A program made the position numbers and the translations under genes. A DNA stretch of 6,161 nt, taken from Nocardioides sp. Lineage in GTDB: Bacteria; Actinomycetota; Actinomycetes; Propionibacteriales; Nocardioidaceae. Below the pieces are notes generated by a model. That model saw only the letters and a program-made list of their open reading frames with translations. It searched no databases and was not told where the DNA came from. Shown one piece after another: positions 1 through 5,305 of this stretch; the first letter of the stretch is position 1; each line of letters begins with the position of its first letter. Where the stretch lies: NCBI GenBank assembly GCA_003519585.1, contig DOWL01000100.1, positions 1 through 6,161 on the forward strand, read 5' to 3'.

Positions 1-1
1 G

Positions 2-67
2 CCTCCGGGCTCAACCACCGGTGGCGCGGCCCAGCCCGTGATCTGCGAGTGCCAGAAGCCCAGCTAG
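2..67 (+). CDS. C-terminal end of an unidentified protein (partial)
   Basis: Frame 2 is open from the left edge to a TAG at 65-67 and would encode a 21-residue tail ending QPVICECQKPS. The TAG shares the tetranucleotide CTAG with the deformylase stop on the other strand, so the two genes would converge with a 4-base overlap, a common arrangement in compact actinobacterial genomes. The tail has two cysteines and a Gly/Thr-rich stretch. An ICE-type ending preceded by a Gly/Ser/Thr-rich loop is reminiscent of the last strand of C-type lectin-like domains, but this is only a resemblance. The visible part is too short to identify, and it may be chance open frame. Confidence 0.35.
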   Translation, partial: PPGSTTGGAAQPVICECQKPS

Positions 68-651
68 TTGGCCGGCCAGTCCAGCGGGTAGTCGTCGGCG
101 GCTCGCTCCATGGCCTTCTGGAGCTTCTTGCGCAGCTTGGTGGGCAGCCGGTCGCCGAAGACGGTGCCTCGGGTGTGGTCGGTCTCGTGTTGGAGGCAGC
201 GGGCCAGCATGCCGGTGCCCGTGAACTCCACAGGTGTGCCGTCGACGCCGGTCCCCGTGACGGTCGCGGAGTCGGGTCGGGCGCACTCCACGAATGCCCC
301 CGGGTAGGACAGGCAGCCCTCGTCGCCCTCGTCGAGCTGGCGGTCCCTGCCCTCGGGAAGGGTCAGCACCGGATTGCAGACGACGCCGACCGTGTGTTGG
401 CCGCTGTCGTCGGGGCAGTCGAAGACGAAGACGGCCCGGTCGACCCCGATCTGGCAGGCCGCGAGCCCGACGCCGTCGGCGGCGTACATCGTCTCGACCA
501 TGTCGGCCACCAACTGGCTCAGTTCGTCGTCGTACGACGTCACCTGCTGCTGCGCCCGGTGCATCACCGGATCACCCCAGCGCGTGATCGGACGCACGAC
601 GCCGCCGCGCGGAAGCTGGCCGTACGGCGCGTGGGCGGGCTGGTCGGACAC
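64..651 (-). CDS. def: Peptide deformylase
   Basis: Metal-dependent cytoplasmic hydrolase that removes the formyl group from the N-terminal methionine of nascent proteins. All three family motifs are visible in the 195-residue product. Motif 1 is GVGLAACQ at 60-67, motif 2 is EGCLS at 111-115 (Cys113 is the metal ligand) and motif 3 is QHETDH at 154-159 (His155 and His159 are ligands, Glu156 is the catalytic base). The length suits a type I-like enzyme. I chose the GTG at 651. It gives an N-terminus of usual length, and AAGG lies 8 bases upstream. The alternative GTG at 699 has no ribosome site and adds 16 residues of unconvincing sequence. Motif 1 carries Cys where many actinobacterial enzymes have Asn or Pro. 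The gene is divergent from an acyl-CoA dehydrogenase rather than beside fmt, so it may be one of several def copies. Confidence 0.93.
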   Translation of the reverse strand: MSDQPAHAPYGQLPRGGVVRPITRWGDPVMHRAQQQVTSYDDELSQLVADMVETMYAADGVGLAACQIGVDRAVFVFDCPDDSGQHTVGVVCNPVLTLPEGRDRQLDEGDEGCLSYPGAFVECARPDSATVTGTGVDGTPVEFTGTGMLARCLQHETDHTRGTVFGDRLPTKLRKKLQKAMERAADDYPLDWPAN

Positions 652-658
652 GCGCGAA

Positions 659-664
659 ACCTTA
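659..664 (-). promoter_or_regulatory. Possible -10 element or ribosome site for def
   Basis: On the minus strand the sequence reads TAAGGT, seven bases before the GTG at 651. It fits the actinobacterial TANNNT -10 pattern at a spacing that would give a nearly leaderless transcript. The AAGG inside it could equally serve as a weak Shine-Dalgarno at 8 bases. The two readings exclude each other, but both support the GTG at 651 as the start. No -35 is evident. Confidence 0.3.
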
Positions 665-720
665 TGCCGAGCCTCGACCCGGAATGTGACCGGCCGCACG
701 CAGAGAGGTGTAGCAGTGTG

Positions 721-737
721 TGTAACTCAGAGTTACA
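721..737. promoter_or_regulatory. Perfect 17-bp palindromic operator
   Basis: TGTAACTC-A-GAGTTACA is a perfect inverted repeat with 8-bp arms around one central base. Its right arm runs into the predicted -10 hexamer of the downstream acyl-CoA dehydrogenase gene, and it ends 8 bases before that gene's ATG. Size, symmetry and position are what one expects of a TetR-family (or other dimeric) repressor site. Such regulators commonly control actinobacterial acyl-CoA metabolism genes and often respond to acyl-CoA ligands. No regulator gene lies in the window, so the protein that binds is unknown. Site structure is seen directly; repressor class is inferred. Confidence 0.62.
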
Positions 738-739
738 GT
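734..739 (+). promoter_or_regulatory. -10 element for a leaderless acyl-CoA dehydrogenase transcript
   Basis: TACAGT matches the TANNNT -10 pattern. Its last T lies at -7 if A746 of the start codon is +1, the textbook spacing for a leaderless mRNA. No Shine-Dalgarno precedes the ATG and no clear -35 is seen near 710-716, which agrees with leaderless expression. The palindrome at 721-737 covers four of its six bases, so a bound repressor would block RNA polymerase. Confidence 0.5.
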
Positions 740-745
740 CGATCT

Positions 746-2122
746 ATGTCGCTGCTCCCGAGCCTCCGACCCGGTGGTCGGCACGGCGTGGCCACCACCG
801 AGACGCGCGATCCGATCGGCTACCTCGTGGCCGGCCTGAGCCGGCTTGCGCAGGCCGACCTGCTCGATCGGGTGGGGCTGCGCAAGCACGCGGAGCAGGC
901 CGTCTTCACCATCACCCGCACTGGATTCAGCACCATGACCAGGGCCAGCCGCACCTTCGCTCGGGCTGGTGTGGCCGGCCGGCCCGGCGTCCGGGCGCCC
1001 TCGTCGCAGGTGACCGGACAGTTCGACATCACCCCGACCGAGGACCAGCAACTGCTCGTCGATGTGGTGACCGAGTTCGCGACCGAGGTGGTCCGGCCGG
1101 CCGCGGGGGCTGCCGACGCAGCCTGCGAAGCGCCTCCGGAGGTGCTCCGGTCGGCGCTGGAGATCGGACTGCCGATCCTGGGCCTGCCCGAGGAGTTGGG
1201 CGGCGTTGCAGAGGAGCGATCCGCGACCACCGGGACCCTGGTCGCCGAGGCCCTGGCGCGGGGAGACCTGGGGCTGGCGGTCGCGACGCTGGCACCGGGC
1301 TCGGTGGCCACCGCGATCGGGCTGTGGGGCACTGACGAGCAGCAGCAGACCTACCTGCCGGCCTTCTCCGCCGACGTGAATCAGGAGCAGGCGCCGGCGG
1401 CGGCGCTGGCGCTGTCCGAGCCGCAGGTCCTCTTCGACGTACTCCGTCCGCACACCACTGCGACCCGCACCGGCGACGGCTATCTGCTCAACGGGGTGAA
1501 GTCGTCGGTCCCGCGCGGCGCGGACGCCGAACTTTTCGTGGTCGGCGCCTTGCTCGACGGAGCGCCGGTCCTCTTCCTCGTCGAGTCCTCGACCCCGGGC
1601 CTGAGGGTGGAGGCCGACCCCGCGATGGGGGTGCGAGCCGCGTCACTGACCCGGCTGACACTCACCGAGGTCCAGGTCGGCTCGGATGGCGTCCTCGGCA
1701 CGACCGACGGCACCACGTACGCCGAGTGCGTGCGGCTCTCGCGACTGGCCTGGTGCGCGCTCGCCGTCGGCACCGGCCAGGCGGTCCTCGACTACGTGAC
1801 GCCGTACGTCACGGACCGGGAGGCATTCGGGGAGCCGATCGCACACCGCCAGTCGGTGGCGTTCAAGGTCGCGGACCTCGCCATCGAGCTCCAGGCGATG
1901 CGGCTGCTGACCTACAAGGCCGCTGGCCGCGCGGCTGCGGGTCGCGAGTTCGGTCAGGCAGTTGCCCTCGCGCGGGAGGCCTGCGCCCGCCATGGCATGC
2001 AGATCGGACTCGACGGCGTTCAGCTGCTCGGCGGACACGGCTTCGTGAAGGAACACCCGGTAGAACGGTGGTACCGCGATCTTCGGGCCGTCGGCGTGAT
2101 CGAAGGAGCGGTCCTGGTATGA
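746..2122 (+). CDS. Acyl-CoA dehydrogenase family protein, N-terminally extended, atypical flavin loop
   Basis: Probable flavoprotein subunit that introduces an alpha,beta double bond into an acyl-CoA thioester. The 458-residue product has an unplaced N-terminal extension of about 90 residues (1-92). Then follow the helical N-terminal domain from PTEDQQLLVDVV (97-108), the middle beta domain, and the C-terminal helical domain with DREAFGEPI (357-365). Residues 426-445 fit PROSITE-type acyl-CoA dehydrogenase signature 2 (Q426, G429, G430, G432, E436, R441, D445). The probable catalytic base is Glu453, in IEG only six residues from the C-terminus, so the usual helix after it is missing. The flavin loop, normally TEPxxGSD, reads SEPQVLFD at 224-231, losing the Gly-Ser pair that contacts cofactor and substrate. 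The ATG at 746 suits a leaderless start; a GTG at 788 is the alternative. It overlaps the next gene by 4 bases, suggesting paired function. Substrate unknown. Confidence 0.88.
   Translation: MSLLPSLRPGGRHGVATTETRDPIGYLVAGLSRLAQADLLDRVGLRKHAEQAVFTITRTGFSTMTRASRTFARAGVAGRPGVRAPSSQVTGQFDITPTEDQQLLVDVVTEFATEVVRPAAGAADAACEAPPEVLRSALEIGLPILGLPEELGGVAEERSATTGTLVAEALARGDLGLAVATLAPGSVATAIGLWGTDEQQQTYLPAFSADVNQEQAPAAALALSEPQVLFDVLRPHTTATRTGDGYLLNGVKSSVPRGADAELFVVGALLDGAPVLFLVESSTPGLRVEADPAMGVRAASLTRLTLTEVQVGSDGVLGTTDGTTYAECVRLSRLAWCALAVGTGQAVLDYVTPYVTDREAFGEPIAHRQSVAFKVADLAIELQAMRLLTYKAAGRAAAGREFGQAVALAREACARHGMQIGLDGVQLLGGHGFVKEHPVERWYRDLRAVGVIEGAVLV
2103..2108 (+). promoter_or_regulatory. Ribosome binding site inside the upstream coding end
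   Basis: AAGGAG lies 10 bases before the ATG at 2119 and fixes that start for the second acyl-CoA dehydrogenase. The site sits in the codons for Glu453, Gly454 and Ala455 of the first dehydrogenase, so the catalytic Glu-Gly motif of one protein doubles as the ribosome site of its partner. Confidence 0.7.
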
Positions 2123-3357
2123 CCATCGAGCTCGACGACCCGAAGAGGTTCCGGACCCTGGTGGGGCAGGCCCACCAGGTCGCGATGAACATGCTGCGCC
2201 CGATCTCGCGCAAGTACGACCTCGCCGAGCACGCGTATCCCCAGGAGCTCGACATGCTCGCCGCGATGATCGACGGGCTGGCCGATTCCGGGGCGTCGGA
2301 GGGTGCGGGCGCGGCCGGCGTACGCCGCGAGGAGGGCGCGGATGGCGGCGACAACGACCGCGGCAACAAGAACGGCGCCAACCTCGCCTCGGTGATGTCG
2401 ATCCAGGAGATGTGCTGGGGCGATGTCGGGCTGCTGCTCTCGATGCCGCGGCAGGGGTTGGGCAACTCCGCCATCGCCAGCGTGGCGGACGACGTGCAGC
2501 TGGCACGGTTCGACGGGGTCTGGGCAGCCATGGCGATCACCGAGCCGGGCGTCGGTTCCGACTCGGCCAACATCACGACCACCGCGGTGCTCGATGGCGA
2601 CCACTACGTCATCAACGGCGAGAAGATCTTCGTGACCTCGGGTGACCGGGCCGACCACGTCGTCGTGTGGGCGACCCTCGACAAGGAGCTCGGTCGGGCC
2701 GCGATCAAGTCGTTCGTGGTCGCCAAAGGGACGCCCGGCATGCGTGTCGAGCGGCTGGAGCACAAGCTCGGGATCCGCGCCTCCGACACCGCGACGATCA
2801 TCTTCGAGGATTGCCGGGTCCCGAAGGAGAACCTCCTCGGCTCGCCCGACGTCGACAGCGGATCCGCAGGCGGCCAGGGCTTCGCCGGCGCGATGGCGAC
2901 CTTCGACAACACCCGCCCCCTGGTGGCGGCGATGGCCGTCGGCTGCGCGGCTGCGGCGCTCGACCTGACCCGGGAACTGCTCGCCGGGGCGGGCGTCGAG
3001 GTCGACTACGACCGGCCCGGCCAGACTCAGTCGGCCGCGGCCGCGAAGCTCCTGCAGTTGGAGAGCGATCTCGAGGGCGCTCGGCTGCTCATGCTCCAGG
3101 CGGCCTGGCTGGCCGACAATCGCCGACCCAACTCGCTCGAGGCGTCGATGGCCAAGGCCAAGGCGGGCCGCGTGGGCTCCGACGTCACGCTCTCCTGCGT
3201 GGAGCTGTGTGGTGCGGTCGGCTACAGCGAGGCCGAGCTGCTGGAGAAGTGGGCGCGCGACTCGAAGATCCTCGACATCTTCGAGGGCACCCAACAGATC
3301 CAGCAGCTGATCGTGGCCCGCCGGGTGCTGGGCCTCTCCAGCGCCCAGCTGAGGTAG
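2119..3357 (+). CDS. Acyl-CoA dehydrogenase (FadE-type), canonical active site
   Basis: Cytoplasmic FAD enzyme expected to oxidise an acyl-CoA to a 2-enoyl-CoA, passing electrons to an electron-transfer flavoprotein. The 412-residue product has a complete core. The flavin/substrate loop ITEPGVGSDSA is at 140-150, INGEKIFVTSG at 165-175 and the beta-domain end VERLEHKLGIRASDT at 210-224. The C-terminal helical domain ends EKWARDSKILDIFEGTQQIQ, where Glu389 is the probable catalytic base. A Gly/Ala/Asp/Asn-rich, charged segment at about 57-88 replaces the usual compact N-terminal helix connection and is likely a loop. The ATG overlaps the previous stop as ATGA and has a good ribosome site, so the two dehydrogenases should be translationally coupled. 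It is followed by the hairpin-rich convergent gap. Family certain; chain length or ring substrate cannot be read from the sequence. Confidence 0.93.
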   Translation: MTIELDDPKRFRTLVGQAHQVAMNMLRPISRKYDLAEHAYPQELDMLAAMIDGLADSGASEGAGAAGVRREEGADGGDNDRGNKNGANLASVMSIQEMCWGDVGLLLSMPRQGLGNSAIASVADDVQLARFDGVWAAMAITEPGVGSDSANITTTAVLDGDHYVINGEKIFVTSGDRADHVVVWATLDKELGRAAIKSFVVAKGTPGMRVERLEHKLGIRASDTATIIFEDCRVPKENLLGSPDVDSGSAGGQGFAGAMATFDNTRPLVAAMAVGCAAAALDLTRELLAGAGVEVDYDRPGQTQSAAAAKLLQLESDLEGARLLMLQAAWLADNRRPNSLEASMAKAKAGRVGSDVTLSCVELCGAVGYSEAELLEKWARDSKILDIFEGTQQIQQLIVARRVLGLSSAQLR

Positions 3358-3367
3358 GCGGGCGTGG

Positions 3368-3397
3368 CGAGTTTTGTCGGCTGACCGACGAAACTCG
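3368..3397. repeat. 30-nt hairpin repeat, copy 1
   Basis: Arms CGAGTTTTGTCGG (3368-3380) and CCGACGAAACTCG (3385-3397) pair over 13 positions with a single U-G wobble, closing a CTGA loop. Identical at every base to the copy at 3430-3459. It starts 10 bases after the stop of the second acyl-CoA dehydrogenase. Confidence 0.88.
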
Positions 3398-3399
3398 TG

Positions 3400-3427
3400 C
3401 TTGGACGACAAAGCCGCGTCGTCCAGG
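3400..3427. terminator. Central hairpin, possible two-way terminator
   Basis: CTTGGACGAC (3400-3409) and GTCGTCCAGG (3418-3427) form a 10-bp stem with one wobble pair around an 8-base loop. No U-tract follows on either strand, as is usual for GC-rich actinobacteria. The position between convergent genes, with strong hairpins on both sides, suits termination for both. Confidence 0.4.
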
Positions 3428-3429
3428 GT

Positions 3430-3459
3430 CGAGTTTTGTCGGCTGACCGACGAAACTCG
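3430..3459. repeat. 30-nt hairpin repeat, copy 2
   Basis: Exact direct repeat of 3368-3397, with the copies offset by 62 bases. It has the same 13-position stem and CTGA loop. It ends 18 bases from the stop of the minus-strand kinase-oxidoreductase gene, so it would be the first hairpin in that transcript's 3' end. Confidence 0.88.
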
Positions 3460-3477
3460 CGGCCAGCATGAGACCGG

Positions 3478-4905
3478 CTACCGACACAGGCCCGCCAGCC
3501 GGTCCAGGTCCTCGGCACTCTCCAGGTCGGCGAGAGCGACGAACACCGTGTCGACGCCGAGCTCGGCGAGCCCGCCCCAGCGGTCCCGCTGTTCCGCGAC
3601 CGTGCCGGCGTGGGTCCGCTCGGCGTACGCCGCTGCCGTCGTACGACCGCGCAGCCGCTCGACCCGGGCCCACGTGTCGTCGCGGTCGACGCCGATCGTC
3701 GGCAGGTCGAGCACGGTGATCCGCACGCTCTCCGAGTGTCGGCGCAGCGTGGCCACGTGCTCGTCCAGTGCCGGGCGAGCCGACGGGACATTGGCGGCGT
3801 CGCCCAGGGTCGCGGCGATCCTCAGCGTGCGCGGGCCGGCGCCACCGACGATCACCGGCACCGTGCCGACCGGCCGTGGGTAGCAGGTGGTCTCGGGGAG
3901 GCTCACGTGGGTGCCGGCGTACGCCTTGGTGCCGGGCGCCCACAGGGCGCGCATCGTCTCGATGCCGCGTTCGAGGTCGTCGAGCCGCTGGCGCGGTGGT
4001 GGGAAGTCGAGGCCGAACGCCGCGTGTTCGCGCTCGAACCAGCCGGCTCCGACGCCGACGAACGCGCGCCCGCCGGCGAGTACGTCGAGGGTAGCGGCGG
4101 CCTTGGCGGTGATGCCGGGCGCGCGGAACGAGATCGGGGTCACCAGGGTGCCGAGCTCGAGATCGGTCCCGAGCGCGGCCACGACTCCTAACGTCACCCA
4201 GGGCTCAGGAATCGGTGCCCACGCGCGGTCGACCTGAGGGATCTGGATCAGATGGTCCATCACCGAGAGACCCGCGAACCCGGAGGCGTCGGCGGCCCGG
4301 GCGACCTCGGTCAGCCACCCCAGCGGTTCTCCACCCCACGGAAAGCGACTGACCTGCAGCACGACGCGCAGCCCCTGGGAGTTGCGGCGCTCGTTGCGCG
4401 CGGACACCTCCACCGCTCGCGTGGTCTCGACCGGGACCTGGTCCTCGGCCACCGTGTGTACGACGTCCCAACCCTCCTCGGCGAGGCGGGGGACGAGTGC
4501 TCGATGACGCTCGAGTTGGGCGCTCAGCACCGGCGCAGGCACCGGCCGGTCACGGGCCGCGTTGCGGCGCCGACACTCGGCGTCCGGTGTGTCCAGGACC
4601 ACGAGCACGGCCGGTAGGCCTGTCGCGCGCGCTCGGCTCAGCCAGCTGCGTCGTCGTTCGTCGTCGCTGCCGAGCGTGTCCACGACCGTTGAGAGACCTC
4701 GGCCGGTCCGCGCGGCCACGATCTGCTCGAGCAGGCCGAAGGCATCCGCGGAGGCGTCGAGGTCGTGCGGGCCGCTGCCGACCACGCCACGCAGGGCGTC
4801 CGACGACACGATCTCCTCGCGCCGGTAGCGACTGGCGGCCCACGTCGACTTCCCAGAGCCGGAAGGGCCGACGAGGACGACGAGGGCCGGATCGGGGAGG
4901 CGCAT
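3478..4905 (-). CDS. Fusion: polynucleotide-kinase-like P-loop domain + luciferase-like (F420-type) oxidoreductase
   Basis: One 475-residue open frame carries two complete domains. Residues 1-165 are a P-loop kinase of the AAA_33 / Pnkp type. The Walker A is GPSGSGKST at 13-21 (Lys19, Ser20), then SSDALR with Asp36 and Arg39, and a basic lid RRRNAARDR at 112-120. Lys-to-Asp spacing of 17 and Asp-to-Arg of 3 are as I recall for the 5'-OH kinase domain of Clostridium thermocellum Pnkp. Residues 179-475 are a luciferase-like monooxygenase-fold oxidoreductase. Its marks are LQVSRFPWGG (183-192), VMDHLIQIPQ (215-224), GVGAGWFEREHAAFG (284-298) and GGAGPRTLRIAATLGDAANV (354-373). It most resembles the F420-dependent subfamily typified by Rv1855c (TIGR03560). 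A TAG directly precedes the ATG, so 4905 is the furthest possible start. No Shine-Dalgarno is seen; with the preceding stop 8 bases away, reinitiation is likely. The joint function is unknown. Confidence 0.9.
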   Translation of the reverse strand: MRLPDPALVVLVGPSGSGKSTWAASRYRREEIVSSDALRGVVGSGPHDLDASADAFGLLEQIVAARTGRGLSTVVDTLGSDDERRRSWLSRARATGLPAVLVVLDTPDAECRRRNAARDRPVPAPVLSAQLERHRALVPRLAEEGWDVVHTVAEDQVPVETTRAVEVSARNERRNSQGLRVVLQVSRFPWGGEPLGWLTEVARAADASGFAGLSVMDHLIQIPQVDRAWAPIPEPWVTLGVVAALGTDLELGTLVTPISFRAPGITAKAAATLDVLAGGRAFVGVGAGWFEREHAAFGLDFPPPRQRLDDLERGIETMRALWAPGTKAYAGTHVSLPETTCYPRPVGTVPVIVGGAGPRTLRIAATLGDAANVPSARPALDEHVATLRRHSESVRITVLDLPTIGVDRDDTWARVERLRGRTTAAAYAERTHAGTVAEQRDRWGGLAELGVDTVFVALADLESAEDLDRLAGLCR

Positions 4906-4913
4906 CTAGGGCG

Positions 4914-5291
4914 CTAGGAGGTGCTGGCCCGCGGTGGCGGGAGCTTGGCTCCGGGGACGCTCTTCGGCTTGGCGGTGCGGGCCGGCTTGGCGCCGGGCCG
5001 CTGGGGCGCGATGTTGCGGGCGACGCGGGCCGGGGACGGAGACGACGAGGGTGCTTCGGACTCGGTCTCGACGGGTTGAGTGGGCGGTTGGCTGGACGAC
5101 TGACCGGGCGGTTGCTTGGACGGCGTGAACGTGGCGGTTGCCGGCCGTTCGGTACGGCGTACCCGGGCCATGACCTGATCGGTGAGCCGGCCCAGGCGGG
5201 GCCCGGCCACGCTCACCACCCGATCGGCGGTGCCCCTGCCGAGGCGCAGGCTCGTGGTGACACCGCGGTTGACGATCGTGCGGGCGTCCAT
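4914..5291 (-). CDS. Hypothetical protein, disordered Pro/Ser/Lys-rich tail
   Basis: Not recognised. The 125-residue, basic product has an N-terminal segment of about 50 residues that may be helical and is arginine-rich (MDARTIVNRG... to VRRTERP). Then comes a low-complexity tail: Gln/Pro/Ser-rich at 58-86, then Lys/Ala/Pro-rich at 97-121. There is no signal peptide, membrane span or cysteine. A Shine-Dalgarno (GAGAGGA) 7 bases before the ATG, a 12-base gap from the upstream gene and an 8-base gap to the downstream kinase fusion support it as a real operon member. The basic tail could bind nucleic acid or the cell envelope, but nothing proves either. Confidence 0.7.
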   Translation of the reverse strand: MDARTIVNRGVTTSLRLGRGTADRVVSVAGPRLGRLTDQVMARVRRTERPATATFTPSKQPPGQSSSQPPTQPVETESEAPSSSPSPARVARNIAPQRPGAKPARTAKPKSVPGAKLPPPRASTS

Positions 5292-5298
5292 CGGTGCG

Positions 5299-5305
5299 TC
5301 CTCTC
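5299..5305 (-). promoter_or_regulatory. Ribosome binding site overlapping the upstream stop
   Basis: GAGAGGA on the minus strand is 7 bases before the ATG at 5291 and overlaps the TGA of the upstream gene (5304-5306) by two bases. It fixes the start of the 125-residue protein and implies translational coupling. Confidence 0.65.

Larger units (their letters stand above)
3368..3459. repeat. Composite intergenic hairpin repeat element
   Basis: A 92-base unit fills most of the 120-base gap between two convergent genes. It contains two identical 30-nt repeats (3368-3397 and 3430-3459), each itself a hairpin, flanking a third hairpin (3400-3427). Because each repeat is nearly its own reverse complement, the whole unit is also one long imperfect palindrome. 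It could therefore fold as three short stems or as one long stem. This is the architecture of REP/BIME-type palindromic repeats. It carries no coding signal and no transposase is nearby. A role as a two-way terminator between the convergent genes is likely but not shown; whether it recurs in the genome cannot be seen here. Confidence 0.8.

Noticed and set aside
15..24. 10-bp palindrome CCACCGGTGG
   Set aside because: Short palindromes of this composition are expected by chance in GC-rich DNA. It lies within a likely coding tail and has no other support.
374..745. Upstream extension of the first dehydrogenase frame to 374
   Set aside because: This stretch is antisense to def and crosses the promoter and palindrome. 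The translation lacks family resemblance; the ATG at 746 with its well-spaced -10 is better.
49..1335. Long plus-strand open frame of 428 codons
   Set aside because: It runs antisense through def and then out of frame through the first dehydrogenase. Its translation is Arg/Gly/Pro-rich with no motifs, typical of a GC-rich shadow frame.
1726..2118. Upstream extension of the second dehydrogenase frame
   Set aside because: It lies wholly inside the first dehydrogenase gene in another frame and is Arg-rich. The ATG at 2119 has a proper ribosome site and gives a normal N-terminus.
2020..3411. Minus-strand open frame of 463 codons opposite the second dehydrogenase
   Set aside because: It is a mirror frame of a well-supported gene, His/Arg/Gly-rich with no recognisable motif, and it starts inside the hairpin element.
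3368..3459. CRISPR array
   Set aside because: There are only two repeat copies; the single spacer-sized interval is itself a hairpin, and no cas gene is present.
4906..4925. CACCTCCTAG before the kinase fusion as a ribosome site
   Set aside because: On the coding (minus) strand this is the anti-Shine-Dalgarno sequence itself, not its complement, so it cannot pair with 16S rRNA as a binding site.
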